Shown: one piece after another, positions 17,648 through 27,388 of the stretch
How positions within the stretch are numbered: position 1 is the stretch's first letter
Layout: each line of letters opens with the position of its first letter
Assembly (NCBI RefSeq): GCF_900103405.1
Contig: NZ_FNHX01000008.1
Span: 104,568-168,567 of the forward strand
Reading direction: 5' to 3'
From: Polaromonas sp. JS666
GTDB taxonomy: Bacteria; Pseudomonadota; Gammaproteobacteria; Burkholderiales; Burkholderiaceae_C
Length of the DNA: 64,000 nucleotides
Position numbers and translations under genes: made by a program
The notes under the pieces: model-generated
Databases searched by the model: none
What the model was told of the DNA's origin: nothing
What the model saw: only the letters and a program-made list of their open reading frames with translations

Positions 17648-18601
17648 ATGGAATTCTTCAAAATCCGGCGCGACATCCCGTTCATGCGGCATGCCCTGAT
17701 TTTTAATGTCATCAGTTTTGCGACCTTCGCGCTGGCCGTCTTCTTCCTGATCACGCGCGGCCTGCACCTGTCGGTGGAGTTCACCGGCGGCACCCTGATG
17801 GAGGTGAACTACACCCAGGCCGCCGACGTCGGCAAGATCCGCGACACCGTGGCCGGCCTGGGATTCAGCGACGTGCAGGTGCAGAACTTCGGTACTTCGC
17901 GCGACGTGATGATCCGCTTGCCAGCCCAGAAGGGCGTGAGCACCGCCCAGCAGAGCGACAAGGTGCTCGCGGCGCTCAAAGCCGCCAGCCCGGAGGTGAC
18001 GCTGCGCCGCACGGAGTTTGTCGGCCCGCAGGTCGGCGAGGAGCTGGCCCACGACGGGCTCAAGGCGCTGGCCATGGTGGTGTTCGGCATCATGGTCTAC
18101 CTGGCCTTCCGTTTTGAATGGAAGTACGCGGTGGCGGCCATCATCGCCAACCTGCACGACGTCGTCATCATCCTGGGCTTCTTCGCGTTCTTCCAGTGGG
18201 AGTTCTCGCTGGCCGTGCTGGCCGCCGTGCTAGCGGTGCTGGGCTATTCCGTCAATGAGTCGGTGGTGATCTTCGACCGGATCCGCGAGAACTTCCGCCG
18301 TTACCGCAAGATGAACACCATAGAGATCATCGACAACGCGATCACTTCCACCATCAGCCGCACCATCATCACCCACGGCTCGACCCAGATCATGGTGTTG
18401 TCCATGTTGCTGTTCGGCGGCCCGACACTGTTTTACTTCGCCCTGGCGCTGACCATAGGCATCCTGTTCGGTATTTATTCCTCGGTTTTTGTGGCCGCCG
18501 CGATCGCGATGTGGCTGGGCATCAAGCGGGAAGACCTGGTCAAGGCGCCGGCCAAAAAAGGCGAAGATCCGAATGACCCCAACGCAGGGGCTACGGTGTA
18601 A
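17648..18601 (+). CDS. secF: Protein translocase subunit SecF, 317 aa
   Basis: Partner of SecD in the SecDF-YajC export complex. Six transmembrane helices; N-terminal signature SVEFTGGTLMEVNY, the conserved GYSVNESVVIFDRIRENFR in the membrane domain and the later TISRTIITHGSTQIMV. Complete and of normal length, ending in a hydrophilic tail rich in Lys, Asp and Pro. A ribosome site (CAAGGAC) precedes ATG 17648. Confidence 0.97.
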   Translation: MEFFKIRRDIPFMRHALIFNVISFATFALAVFFLITRGLHLSVEFTGGTLMEVNYTQAADVGKIRDTVAGLGFSDVQVQNFGTSRDVMIRLPAQKGVSTAQQSDKVLAALKAASPEVTLRRTEFVGPQVGEELAHDGLKALAMVVFGIMVYLAFRFEWKYAVAAIIANLHDVVIILGFFAFFQWEFSLAVLAAVLAVLGYSVNESVVIFDRIRENFRRYRKMNTIEIIDNAITSTISRTIITHGSTQIMVLSMLLFGGPTLFYFALALTIGILFGIYSSVFVAAAIAMWLGIKREDLVKAPAKKGEDPNDPNAGATV

Positions 18602-18628
18602 GCTATAGGCTAATCACCCAGGGCGGTC

Positions 18629-21289
18629 GTGCCAAGCAACAAAAATAACAGTCTTCTTGTCGAGCAGGCTCGCGCGCTGTTTACGGAGCGTGCAGCACGG
18701 ATATTGCCCGCGCTGGCCAAAACCATTCAAGACAAGCTGTCCGCGCTGGTCGACCAGCCGGGCAGCGCCCGCGACATGCAGGAGCGGCGGGACGGCTGGC
18801 TGGCCTTCCAGAAAAGCGGCGATGTCTGGGTCCGCGGCACCACCGCCGCCTGGGCCAACGCGCAGGCTATTCCCGCCGTCAACTCACCGGCCCGCTTCCT
18901 GGACAGCGGGAAATTCGAATTGATGGACAACGACGTGATGGAGGACAAGATCCTCGCCTCACGCCTTGCGCTGCGCCTGCTCGATTTCGCGAGCTGGGAG
19001 CTCAATGACCTTCGTTTGCGCATCCAGAACCTGGAGGGGATCACCGAACTCCACAAGCAGGACATCCTGCGGCCCGAAGTGCTCGCCCAGCACCTGGTGG
19101 AGCAGTGGGGCAAGGCCGGCCTGCCGCGCGAGGTCTGGCTCGCGGTCCAGAGCGGCATCCAGAAGGACATGGGCGAGCACTTGCTCGAAATCTACCATGC
19201 CACCAACGAATTCCTGGTGCAGCAGGGCGTGATGGCCGAAATCGACCTGAGGCCGCTGGTCAAGCGCACGCCCTCGGCTGCCGGCACCGGTGCGCCGGCC
19301 AAAACGGCACCCGAAGCGCAAAGACGAAGAGATCCGCAGGGCGAGGGCGGTCCGGCCGGCTCCGGCATGGGCGGCGGCGGTGCCTATGGAGGGGCTGGCG
19401 GCGGCAACGCCTCAGCCTCTTATGGCGAGCCCACAGGTGGCGCGGGCCCGTCCTTATCCGGCGGCCGAGGCCCGGCTTCCATGGGTGGTGGCCGTGGCGG
19501 CGTTGCCCGGGGAGGTGGCTCCGGCGGCGGTGCTTCGGGGGGCGGCGCGGCTTATGGCGGCGCAGGCGGCGTTGCGCGAAGCGCAGCAGGTGCCGCGGCC
19601 GGCGGCGGTCCGGGTGGCGGCCGCTTTACGGGCAGCGCGGCCGGCCCGGGTTCTCAGGGCGGCATCGGCAACGCCGGCAATGGCGCTGCAAGCACCGGCC
19701 AGCCTCATTCCGCAAAAGGCCCGGAAGCCACCACGGGTCCCGGCCAGGGGGTGTACGACGAAACCCGCCTGCAGACCGCGACCACGCCCCTGGCCCGGGC
19801 GCGCATGCGCGCCCAGGGCGTGATGGGGCAACTCAAGCGCCTGCTGTCAAACCAGGCGGCGGGCTTCGACGATACGCGGCCCAGCCAGGCCTCGCCGCAG
19901 CTGGCGCAGGCCATGGCCCATGTGGAGCGCGTGCAGGAAACCGGCGGAGAACGCACGCTGCTGGTGGATGCGCCGGGACAGGTCTACGGCCAGGCGCAGG
20001 TGGACCACGCCGTCGGCGTCTTGCGCGAACGCACCACCAAGCTCAAGGAGGCCGCGTCCACCTCCTCCGAAAAGGCGACGATCGAAATCGTCGCCCTGAT
20101 GTTCCAGAGCATCCTCGCGGAAGACCGGATTCCCGCGGTGATCCGTGTCTGGTTCGCGCGCCTGCAGATGCCGGTGCTGCGCGTGGCGATTTCCGAACCT
20201 GAATTTTTCGAGTCCCTGCAGCATCCCGCGCGCCGGCTGATAGACCGCATGGGCTCGTGCGTGCTTGGCTTCGACGTCACGGTGGCTGGCGGCGTGCTGG
20301 AAGCCGAGATCAAGCGCGTTGTGCAGGTGATTGAGCAATATCCCGAAACCGGTCGCCGGGTGTTCCAGCTCGTCTACGATGAATTCGACAAATTCCTGTC
20401 CCGGTTTCTTTCGGAGCACGGCAACGCCGCCCGCGTGGTGAGCGTGGCCCAGCAGGTCGAGCAAAAAGAGACCATGACCATCCAGTACACCATTGAGATG
20501 CGCAACATGCTCAATGACATGTCGGTGCGCGATGAAATCCGCGAGTTCCTGTTCAAGGTATGGGCCGAGGTGCTGGCGATCGCCGCCATGAAGAACGGCC
20601 CGCAGCATGAAGAAACCCTCACGCTCAAGCGGGCCGCCGTCGACCTGGTATGGGCGGCCAGCGCCAAGCCCAACCGCAATGACCGCGCGCGCGTCATCGC
20701 CGACCTGCCCAAGTTGCTGCAGCTGCTGCGCCTGGGGATGTCCATGCTGGGTCTGAGTGTCGCCGACCAGGACGTGCACCTGAAAATCATCAGCGATACG
20801 CTGGCCGATGCTTTCATGTCCAAGACCGAGGCCATTCCGGTGGAGAAGGTGGAGGCCATGGCCAAGCGCCTGACCAACCTCGAGGATTACCTGTCCGATG
20901 AGGATGTTGGGGACCTGCCTCTGGACACCGACAGCCTGGTGACCATGATAGGCATAGACGCCACCGACATTGAGGTGATCGCCGACGGCGGCAGCCACCC
21001 CACCGAGGCCATGCGTGCCTGGGCCAGGGAGCTGCAACTGGGTTCCTGGTTCAGCCTGGACCACAACGGCAAGGTCAGCCACGTGCAGTTCGCCTGGTGC
21101 AGCGGCCGCAAGCAGTTGCACCTGTTCGCCTCCGCCGACGGCCGCAATTTCCTGATCCAGGCGCGCCGCCTGGCCGCCTACCTGCAGGCGGGCTTGCTGG
21201 TGCCGACGGAAGAAGAGGCGCTGACGGTGCGCGCCACGCGCGATGCGCTGGCCAAGCTGGACGCCAATCCCGAGCGCCTGCTGGGCTAG
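18629..21289 (+). CDS. DUF1631 family protein with long Gly/Ala-rich insert, 886 aa
   Basis: Starts at GTG 18629 after AGGGCGG. The N-terminal part (residues 1-230) and the C-terminal half (about 390-886) match the DUF1631 pattern of long helical regions, including SEKATIEIVALMFQSILAED and RVWFARLQMPVLRVA. The end (SWFSLDHNGKVSHVQFAW) looks like a small PilZ-like beta domain, which may bind c-di-GMP, though no RxxxR motif was confirmed. Residues about 240-370 are an extreme low-complexity run of Gly, Ala, Ser and Pro, in frame and uninterrupted. Such proteins are sometimes mislabelled thymidine phosphorylase. Function unknown; secF lies 27 nt upstream, so co-transcription is possible. Confidence 0.8.
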   Translation: MPSNKNNSLLVEQARALFTERAARILPALAKTIQDKLSALVDQPGSARDMQERRDGWLAFQKSGDVWVRGTTAAWANAQAIPAVNSPARFLDSGKFELMDNDVMEDKILASRLALRLLDFASWELNDLRLRIQNLEGITELHKQDILRPEVLAQHLVEQWGKAGLPREVWLAVQSGIQKDMGEHLLEIYHATNEFLVQQGVMAEIDLRPLVKRTPSAAGTGAPAKTAPEAQRRRDPQGEGGPAGSGMGGGGAYGGAGGGNASASYGEPTGGAGPSLSGGRGPASMGGGRGGVARGGGSGGGASGGGAAYGGAGGVARSAAGAAAGGGPGGGRFTGSAAGPGSQGGIGNAGNGAASTGQPHSAKGPEATTGPGQGVYDETRLQTATTPLARARMRAQGVMGQLKRLLSNQAAGFDDTRPSQASPQLAQAMAHVERVQETGGERTLLVDAPGQVYGQAQVDHAVGVLRERTTKLKEAASTSSEKATIEIVALMFQSILAEDRIPAVIRVWFARLQMPVLRVAISEPEFFESLQHPARRLIDRMGSCVLGFDVTVAGGVLEAEIKRVVQVIEQYPETGRRVFQLVYDEFDKFLSRFLSEHGNAARVVSVAQQVEQKETMTIQYTIEMRNMLNDMSVRDEIREFLFKVWAEVLAIAAMKNGPQHEETLTLKRAAVDLVWAASAKPNRNDRARVIADLPKLLQLLRLGMSMLGLSVADQDVHLKIISDTLADAFMSKTEAIPVEKVEAMAKRLTNLEDYLSDEDVGDLPLDTDSLVTMIGIDATDIEVIADGGSHPTEAMRAWARELQLGSWFSLDHNGKVSHVQFAWCSGRKQLHLFASADGRNFLIQARRLAAYLQAGLLVPTEEEALTVRATRDALAKLDANPERLLG

Positions 21290-21361
21290 GCCTTTAATTT
21301 TCACATTGGGGCAGAGGCCCCCGGCGCGCGGGGCCGGCCGCGGGCACGCGGCGTTCAGCGC

Positions 21362-21877
21362 TCAGTGGGCCAGGCGGAACTCCGTGTCGTCACACAGTTC
21401 GTCGAGCACCAGCGCGTCGGGCTCTTCGCCAAAGCTCCAGTACACCATGAGGACGATGATTTTGAGGTCGTCCAGCGTCACCGGGTCGCCGGGGGCCGCC
21501 ATGGCGCGGTCTATGACGATCTCGCGCATGTGTGGCGGCAGCACGCCGGAGGACTCAAGAAAACTCACAAAACCCAGGCTTTGCGCGCCCAGGTGCACCT
21601 GCTCGGCGACGGAGTACACGCGCAGGCTGGCGGCCGATTGCTGCTGGATGGCGGGAGCGCTTGCGGGGGATTCACCGCTTGCCTGCGGGGCTTTGGCCGG
21701 CAGGCTGATCTGCGTGCCCTGGGCCGCGACATTCAGGCCGTCGAGCCAGACAAGGGCCGCCTGGATTTCTTCGGCGTCGAATCCCGCCGCGGTAAGTTTG
21801 CGGCTCAGTCGGTGGAGTTCGGGGCAAGCGTCACCTTGCCAGTAATTCTCGTAGACGTACACCAGTACTTCAAACAT
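21362..21877 (-). CDS. smg: Smg family protein (DUF494), 171 aa
   Basis: Begins MFEVLVYVYENYW, the hallmark of the Smg/DUF494 family, and continues with helices such as RKLTAAGFDAEEIQAAL and the C-terminal TLDDLKIIVLMVYWSFGEEPD. A linker rich in Ala, Pro, Ser and Gln (about residues 60-85) is longer than in E. coli Smg. Encoded 88 nt downstream of dprA on the same strand, the conserved order in proteobacteria (dprA-smg, often followed by topA, which is not in this window). Molecular function is not established. Confidence 0.9.
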   Translation of the reverse strand: MFEVLVYVYENYWQGDACPELHRLSRKLTAAGFDAEEIQAALVWLDGLNVAAQGTQISLPAKAPQASGESPASAPAIQQQSAASLRVYSVAEQVHLGAQSLGFVSFLESSGVLPPHMREIVIDRAMAAPGDPVTLDDLKIIVLMVYWSFGEEPDALVLDELCDDTEFRLAH

Positions 21878-21965
21878 GCACCCAATATAACGCAGATGCC
21901 GCCGCCCGTGTCAAACCTCCGGCCGGGGTTTGCGGCGCGCGGAAAATCCGCAGGCCCGGCTGACC

Positions 21966-23072
21966 TTAACCAGCGGCCAGGCGCTGGAACAGCCCGCCAG
22001 GCAGGCGCACCACCTGCCCGCACAGCTCAAGCTCCAGCAGGCCGGCTTGCAGCCGCGGGGTGTCCAGCCCGGTGCGCGCCTGCAAGGCGTCCAGGCTCAC
22101 GGGGTCAAAGCCCAGGGCCGCGACCAGCGGATCAGCGGCGTGCGGCTCGGCCGCCGCATCATCGCCGCCGGGCACCCGGACTGCGGTGGAGAGTTTGAGC
22201 TCTTCCAGGACATCCTGCGCCACTTCCACCAGCTTGGCGCCCTGCTTGATCAGCGCGTGGCAGCCGCGTGACTGGGGCGAGTGAATGGAGCCGGGAATCG
22301 CAAAGACCTCCTTGCCCTGCTCGGCCGCCAGTCGCGCCGTGATCAACGAGCCCGATTGCAGCGCGGCCTCCACCACCAGGGTGCCGCGGGACAGGCCCGA
22401 AATGATGCGGTTGCGCCGCGGGAAATTGGCCGCCAGCGGCGGCGTGCCGAGGGGAAACTCGCTGACGATCATGCCCTGCTGCGCGATCCGGTGCGCCAGC
22501 GCGAGATGTTTTTTGGGATAGACCCTGTCCAGTCCGGTGCCCACCACCGCAATCGTCTCGCCGCCGCCCAGCAGGGCGCCGTCGTGCGCCGCGCCGTCAA
22601 CACCCAGGGCCAGCCCCGACACCACGCAAAGCCCTGCGCGGCCGAAGGCCTTGGCGAACTGCCGGGCATTGGCTTCACCCTGCGGCGTCGGGTTGCGGCT
22701 GCCCACGATGGCGATGTGGGGTGCCGTCGACGGCTTTGCGGCCAGCGTGCCCAGCATGTAAAGCATCAGGGGCGGGTCTTCGATGTCGAGCAGGGCCGCC
22801 GGGTAGGCGGTGTCGCCCAGTGTGGCAACCTGCCTGTCGTCGCCGGCCTGCAGCCACTCGAGGGTGAGCTGCAGCTGGGCCGCCAGCGCCGGCGGCTCTT
22901 CCAGGATGGCTTTAGCCAGCTTTTCGGTGCCGAGTTGCCTGAGGGCGGCCGCACTCTGGCCAAAGACGGCTTGCGCCGAGCCAAAAGCGGCCAGCAGCTT
23001 GCGCGCGGTGTCGTTTCCTACACCGGGGGAAAGCGTCAGCCGTAACCAGGCCTGCAGCTCTTGGGTATCCAC
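21966..23072 (-). CDS. dprA: DNA processing protein DprA, 368 aa
   Basis: Binds incoming single-stranded DNA and loads RecA during natural transformation. The start is a GTG at 23072, giving TQELQAWLRLTLSPGVGN, the normal N-terminus. The Rossmann-like DNA-binding core is clear: IVGSRNPTPQGEANARQF, VVSGLALGVDGAAHDGAL and GTGLDRVYPKKH, then RNRIISGLSRGTLVVEAA. A C-terminal winged-helix (DML1-type) follows (LQARTGLDTPRLQAGLLEL). Together with smg and the LysM gene it forms a minus-strand unit. The other transformation genes are not in the window. Confidence 0.95.
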   Translation of the reverse strand: MDTQELQAWLRLTLSPGVGNDTARKLLAAFGSAQAVFGQSAAALRQLGTEKLAKAILEEPPALAAQLQLTLEWLQAGDDRQVATLGDTAYPAALLDIEDPPLMLYMLGTLAAKPSTAPHIAIVGSRNPTPQGEANARQFAKAFGRAGLCVVSGLALGVDGAAHDGALLGGGETIAVVGTGLDRVYPKKHLALAHRIAQQGMIVSEFPLGTPPLAANFPRRNRIISGLSRGTLVVEAALQSGSLITARLAAEQGKEVFAIPGSIHSPQSRGCHALIKQGAKLVEVAQDVLEELKLSTAVRVPGGDDAAAEPHAADPLVAALGFDPVSLDALQARTGLDTPRLQAGLLELELCGQVVRLPGGLFQRLAAG

Positions 23073-23144
23073 GTCGGTCTGGACGGGCAGGGAGGCCGCT
23101 GCCGGTGGGCCGCACCGCGGCGCGCCCGGCCGCAGGCAGCGCCC

Positions 23145-24368
23145 TTAGTTCGGGTTGGTGAAGCGGTCGCCGACCTTCACGCCGTCGGTGATCTGCAGGA
23201 TCAGCGCGTAGGAGAGCTTGTCGAAGGTGCGGAACACCATCATCAGGCCGTTGCGCTCATTGGGCAGCTTGATTTGCGGCCGCGCGCTGTCGGTCTTGTC
23301 GGCCAGCCGCTCGCCGTCCTTGAGGATGGCCATGACGTGGCCGCGTTCCAGACCGTCCTTGGCGCCGCGGTTGATCACCACGACCTGGTTTTCCGCCGCG
23401 TTCGCCACGGCGCTGCCGTAAATCGACACGATCTGGCCCGTGACCGGGGTCGCCGGTGCGTGCGGGACGTAGCTGACCAGCTCCCGGGGCGGGTCGGGAA
23501 GCAGGCGGTCTCCGACCCGCATTTCTTCCTTGGTGGCGACGATGTCAATCGTGGCCGGCACGATTTCCGGTTGCGGCTTGCCGTCCTTGCCCGCCACCTG
23601 CATGACGGATTCGCCGCGTATCAATTCGGCCTTGCCGATGTATTGCGCCTCATAGCCCAGGATTTGCTGGGTGGTTGGATCTTTCAGGGGCGTGGCATTA
23701 CGGTAGACGCGGTAGTCCAGCGGCTGATCTTTGGCATCGCTCAGAGGGGTGCCGGTGGCCACCCCGCCCACATATTCGCCGCGCGCATAGGCACGGTCGC
23801 CACGGCTGAGCAGCACGCGGCCTTCCTGGGCAGCGACGATGCGGGGAGCCCTGGAAAAGGTCGCGTCGTCCACCAGGACGGCTTCCGAGAGGAAGGGCTC
23901 GATGGCGTTGGGCGAGAGCGTGGGAATGGAGTTGTCGGCCAGGGACTCATAGCGGGTGCGGGGCGACACGCGCACCGTGTCGGTCGGTGGGCCGTCGCTG
24001 GAGGCCTGGCGCGTGCGCAGGGTGGCGCGGCCGCCGGTTTTGTCCAGGTACAGGTGCTGCCCGGGGTAGATACGGTGCGGGTTGCGGATGTCCTGCAGGT
24101 TCATGCCCCACAGTTCCGGCCAGCGCCATGGGCTTTTGAGGAACATGCCCGAGATGGCCCACAGTGTGTCGCCGCGCTTGACCGTGTATTCGTCCGGCGC
24201 ATTGGGCGCCAGTTCGCTGAGAGGGACCCCGGCCTGGGCCACCTGGGCGGCTGTTGCTTTTTGGCCCGGTGTGATGGGGAAATTCTGGGCATGCAGGCCG
24301 CCGGCGATACCCAGGAGGGCGGTGGCGGCTATTGAAATTTGACTGAAACGACCAAAAATTGTTTGCAT
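23145..24368 (-). CDS. Secreted LysM-domain protein, 407 aa
   Basis: A signal peptide (residues 1-28, ending GLHAQ) precedes a LysM peptidoglycan-binding module (about residues 60-110: EYTVKRGDTLWAISGMF, NPHRIYPGQHLYL), followed by a long region of unknown fold common to betaproteobacterial LysM proteins encoded before dprA. Predicted periplasmic, binding cell wall; no catalytic domain (peptidase M23, amidase) is visible. First gene of the minus-strand lysM-dprA-smg group and divergent from def, a widely conserved arrangement. The 72-nt gap to dprA shows no terminator. Confidence 0.9.
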   Translation of the reverse strand: MQTIFGRFSQISIAATALLGIAGGLHAQNFPITPGQKATAAQVAQAGVPLSELAPNAPDEYTVKRGDTLWAISGMFLKSPWRWPELWGMNLQDIRNPHRIYPGQHLYLDKTGGRATLRTRQASSDGPPTDTVRVSPRTRYESLADNSIPTLSPNAIEPFLSEAVLVDDATFSRAPRIVAAQEGRVLLSRGDRAYARGEYVGGVATGTPLSDAKDQPLDYRVYRNATPLKDPTTQQILGYEAQYIGKAELIRGESVMQVAGKDGKPQPEIVPATIDIVATKEEMRVGDRLLPDPPRELVSYVPHAPATPVTGQIVSIYGSAVANAAENQVVVINRGAKDGLERGHVMAILKDGERLADKTDSARPQIKLPNERNGLMMVFRTFDKLSYALILQITDGVKVGDRFTNPN

Positions 24369-24466
24369 CTTTGTAGGCCTTCGGCGCTTTTAGGGGATTG
24401 GCACGGCGCGATCCGCAGCGGAATCAGACGGAAAAGGCCGTGTCATATCTTGATAAATTACTAACG

Positions 24467-24495
24467 ATTTTGTACCTAAGCCCTTGATTAAGCAA
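24467..24495 (-). promoter_or_regulatory. Possible promoter for the LysM-dprA-smg unit
   Basis: On the minus strand TTGCTT (24495-24490), a 17-nt spacer and CAAAAT (24472-24467). The surrounding 24369-24598 gap is markedly AT-richer than the genes, as expected for a divergent promoter region shared with def-fmt. Confidence 0.35.
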
Positions 24496-24598
24496 CGAAT
24501 ACGCGATTCTGGGAATATCAGGATGCCGAAAAACCGAGAAAAGTGGCGAAAATAGCGACATCTCCCCCTCGGGCCTTCATTTCCCCTTGCTTTCCCCC

Positions 24599-25120
24599 AT
24601 GAGCCAGCTGACCATTCTTCGTTACCCCGATCCCCGCCTGCATACAGTGGCCAAACCTGTGGCCGCCGTCGATGCACGCCTGCGCAAGCTGGCCGATGAC
24701 ATGTTTGAAACCATGTACGAGGCTTCCGGCATAGGCCTGGCCGCCACCCAGGTCAATGTGCACGAGCGCCTGATCGTGATTGACGTGAGCGAAGAGCGCA
24801 ACCAGCCCATGGTGCTGATCAACCCTGAAATTCTCTGGGCCAGCGAGGAAAAGCGTGTCGGCGACGAAGGCTGCCTGTCCGTGCCCGGCATTTATGACGG
24901 CGTGGAGCGCTCGACGTCGATCAAGGTCCAGGCCCTGGACCTGGACGGAAAATCCCAGGTGTATGAGGCCGAGGGCATGCTGGCGGTCTGCATCCAGCAT
25001 GAAATGGACCACCTGCTGGGCAAGGTGTTTGTCGAATACCTGTCTCCGTTGAAGCGCAACCGCATCAAGACCAAGATGATCAAGCAGAAAAAGGACGAGG
25101 AACGCGAGTCCGCTGGCTGA
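24599..25120 (+). CDS. def: Peptide deformylase, 173 aa
   Basis: Iron (or zinc) metallo-enzyme removing the formyl group from nascent N-terminal methionine. All three signature motifs are present: [16 protein letters not shown] and QHEMDHL, supplying the Cys and two His metal ligands and the catalytic Glu. Start at ATG 24599 ([14 protein letters not shown]). Divergent from the LysM gene and followed by fmt, so formylation and deformylation enzymes are co-located as in most proteobacteria. Confidence 0.97.
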   Translation: MSQLTILRYPDPRLHTVAKPVAAVDARLRKLADDMFETMYEASGIGLAATQVNVHERLIVIDVSEERNQPMVLINPEILWASEEKRVGDEGCLSVPGIYDGVERSTSIKVQALDLDGKSQVYEAEGMLAVCIQHEMDHLLGKVFVEYLSPLKRNRIKTKMIKQKKDEERESAG

Positions 25121-25204
25121 GCGTTCACGGCTGGATTGCGCGATACGCGGGGCTTTGCCGCCGCAACCCCGGGATTTCCCCAGGGGTCTTTAGAATCAGG
25201 CGCC

Positions 25205-26191
25205 ATGCGCGTTATATTTGCCGGTACCCCTGAGTTCGCCCGCGTGGCCCTCGAAAGATTGCACGCAGCCGGTTTTGAGATCCCCCTGGTCCTGACCCAG
25301 CCCGACCGCCCCGCCGGCCGCGGCATGAAGCTGCAGGCTTCCCCCGTCAAACAATGGGCGGCAAGCAACCACATTCCCGTCGCCCAGCCGCGCAGCCTGC
25401 GGCTGGACGGCAAATTCCCCGATGACGCGGCTTCAGCCCGCGAGGCCATCCTGGCCGCCAAAGCGGACGTCATGGTGGTTGCCGCTTATGGGCTGATCCT
25501 TCCGCAATGGGTGCTGGACGTGCCCCGGCTGGGCTGCCTGAATATCCACGCTTCGCTGCTGCCGCGCTGGCGCGGCGCGGCGCCGATTCACCGCGCCATC
25601 GAGGCCGGCGATGCGGAAACCGGCATCACCATCATGCAAATGGATGCCGGGCTGGACACCGGCGACATGCTGCTGGTGGACAAGCTGCCGATCGCCGCGC
25701 AGGACACCACGGCTTCGCTGCATGACAGGCTGGCCGAACTGGGCGGGCGGCTTGTCGTCGAGGCGCTGGAACTGGCGGCCTGCGGCGGCTTGGCCGCCAC
25801 GCCCCAGCCGGCCGAGGGCGTGACCTATGCCCACAAGATTGAAAAACATGAGGCCATGACGGACTGGACGCAAAGCGCCGCTGTTCTGGAACGCCGAATC
25901 CGTGCTTTCAACCCCTTTCCGGGCGCGGCCGGCGTGCTGGTGGGCCAGACCCTGAAGTTCTGGCGCGCCGAAATCCTGGCCGAAGCGGCGCGGCCCGCCA
26001 ATACCGAGGCCGGCCAAGTGCTGGCCGCCGGCGCGCAAGGCATAGACATCGCCACGGTGGACGGCGTGCTGCGCGTGAGCCGCCTGCAAAAAGCCGGTGG
26101 CAAGGCGCTGGATGCGGCCGACTTTTTGCGCGGCTTCGACATCCGGCCCGGCATGGTGTTCAGCCAGGCGCCGGCAGAGCAACAGGAATGA
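25205..26191 (+). CDS. fmt: Methionyl-tRNA formyltransferase, 328 aa
   Basis: Transfers a formyl group from 10-formyl-THF to initiator Met-tRNA. Start at ATG 25205 ([17 protein letters not shown]), not the longer upstream frame. The catalytic region shows [16 protein letters not shown] and [17 protein letters not shown], followed by the C-terminal OB-like domain ([28 protein letters not shown]). A TAGAAT hexamer ends 8 nt before the ATG, so fmt may have its own promoter with a very short leader as well as read-through from def. Confidence 0.97.
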   Translation: MRVIFAGTPEFARVALERLHAAGFEIPLVLTQPDRPAGRGMKLQASPVKQWAASNHIPVAQPRSLRLDGKFPDDAASAREAILAAKADVMVVAAYGLILPQWVLDVPRLGCLNIHASLLPRWRGAAPIHRAIEAGDAETGITIMQMDAGLDTGDMLLVDKLPIAAQDTTASLHDRLAELGGRLVVEALELAACGGLAATPQPAEGVTYAHKIEKHEAMTDWTQSAAVLERRIRAFNPFPGAAGVLVGQTLKFWRAEILAEAARPANTEAGQVLAAGAQGIDIATVDGVLRVSRLQKAGGKALDAADFLRGFDIRPGMVFSQAPAEQQE

Positions 26192-26198
26192 GGATTTT

Positions 26199-26936
26199 GT
26201 GAAGAGATTATTCAATCACCCGGATTTCCGGGCGGGCGTCAACGACATGGCGGCGGTCGCGCCCGGCATCGCGGCCTGGGGCCTGATGACGGGTGTGGCC
26301 ATGGTCAAGTCGGGCATGAGCCTCGTTGAGGTGCTGCTGATGGCCATCCTCGTATTTGCCGGCAGCTCACAGCTGGCGGCTCTTCCGCTCATCGTCGCCG
26401 GTGCCCCGATGTGGGTGATTCTGGCCACCGCGTTCTGCGTCAATCTGCGCTTTATGGTGTTCAGCGCGCATTTGCGGCCTTATGTCATGCACCAGAGCCT
26501 CTGGAAGCGCCTGGGCTACGGTTACCTGATGGCCGACCTGAATTACGTGCTGTTCACCAGGCGTTTCCCGCACCCCGGCACGGACCCCGCGATCATTGCC
26601 GCGCAGGAAGCCTATTGGATTGGGAACTGCGCGACCGGCTGGGTCAGCTGGGTGGGCGCCAGCCTGCTGGGCATCGTGCTGGCCAACTCCATCCCGCTGT
26701 CCTGGGGCCTGGGTTTTGCCGGCATCCTGGCCTTGCTGGGCATCATGTGCTCGCTGGCCACCACCCGTTTGCGCGCGGTGTCGGCCGGCATCGCCGGCGC
26801 GGCCGCCGTGGCCACCTTCGCCCTGCCGCTCAAACTGAATATCCTGGTGGCCATCGCCGCCGCGGTGGCCGTCTGCCTGCTGCTGGAAAAACCGGTGGCC
26901 AAACCGGCCGCGCCCGCTTCCGGAGACGCCGCATGA
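26199..26936 (+). CDS. azlC: AzlC-family branched-chain amino acid export subunit, 245 aa
   Basis: Multi-span membrane protein of the AzlC/YgaZ family, which with AzlD/YgaH exports valine and other branched-chain amino acids. The start is a GTG at 26199 with GAGGA just upstream. Recognisable segments: AVAPGIAAWGLMTGVAMV, FAGSSQLAALPLI and ATAFCVNLRFMVFSAHLRP, which follow the family pattern. Six to eight hydrophobic helices. The stop overlaps the start of azlD (ATGA), showing translational coupling. fmt ends 7 nt upstream, so this pair may ride on the def-fmt transcript. Confidence 0.9.
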   Translation: MKRLFNHPDFRAGVNDMAAVAPGIAAWGLMTGVAMVKSGMSLVEVLLMAILVFAGSSQLAALPLIVAGAPMWVILATAFCVNLRFMVFSAHLRPYVMHQSLWKRLGYGYLMADLNYVLFTRRFPHPGTDPAIIAAQEAYWIGNCATGWVSWVGASLLGIVLANSIPLSWGLGFAGILALLGIMCSLATTRLRAVSAGIAGAAAVATFALPLKLNILVAIAAAVAVCLLLEKPVAKPAAPASGDAA

Positions 26937-27268
26937 ACCAGACCGACCTCTGGACCGTGGCCACCATCCTCGGCATGACGGCGATCACCGTCCTCACGCG
27001 CAGCTTCTTTTTCCTGTCGGACAAGCCCTGGACTCTGCCGGCCTGGGCCCAGCGCGGCCTGCATTACGCGCCTATCGCCGCGCTGGCGGCCGTCATCATC
27101 CCCGAAATGGTGATGAGCCAGGGCCACCTGATCGCCACCTGGAAGGACGCGCGCCTCTTTGCCGTCGCTGCGGGCACGGCCTGGTATTACTGGCGCCACG
27201 GCGTGCTGGGCACCATACTGGCCGGCATGGCGGTTTACCTGCCGCTGCATATCTATCTAGGCTGGTAG
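26933..27268 (+). CDS. azlD: AzlD-family transporter subunit, 111 aa
   Basis: Small partner of AzlC with three or four helices: TILGMTAITVLTRSFFF, HYAPIAALAAVIIPEMV and GTILAGMAVYLPLHIYLG. The segment LTRSFFFLSDKPW is typical of AzlD. It overlaps azlC by 4 nt. Probably needed for assembly of the branched-chain amino acid exporter; substrate in this organism is inferred only from family. Confidence 0.9.
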   Translation: MNQTDLWTVATILGMTAITVLTRSFFFLSDKPWTLPAWAQRGLHYAPIAALAAVIIPEMVMSQGHLIATWKDARLFAVAAGTAWYYWRHGVLGTILAGMAVYLPLHIYLGW

Positions 27269-27388
27269 GGTAGGTAAGCAAACGCAAAGGCGGCTCGCAG
27301 TGGGGCTTGCAGGAAAAACGCCCGCCTACAATTGCGGCAGCTCAGGCCGGCACCGGCCTGAAACTCCACTTTCCTTGCGAGCCTTTCC

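Noticed and set aside
15277..17793. 838-codon frame antisense to yajC-secD
   Set aside because: Covers three well-supported genes on the other strand, with composition typical of antisense frames.
19336..19740. Possible frameshift or separate gene in the Gly-rich part of the DUF1631 gene
   Set aside because: The frame is continuous and both flanks match the same family, so it is an in-frame insert.
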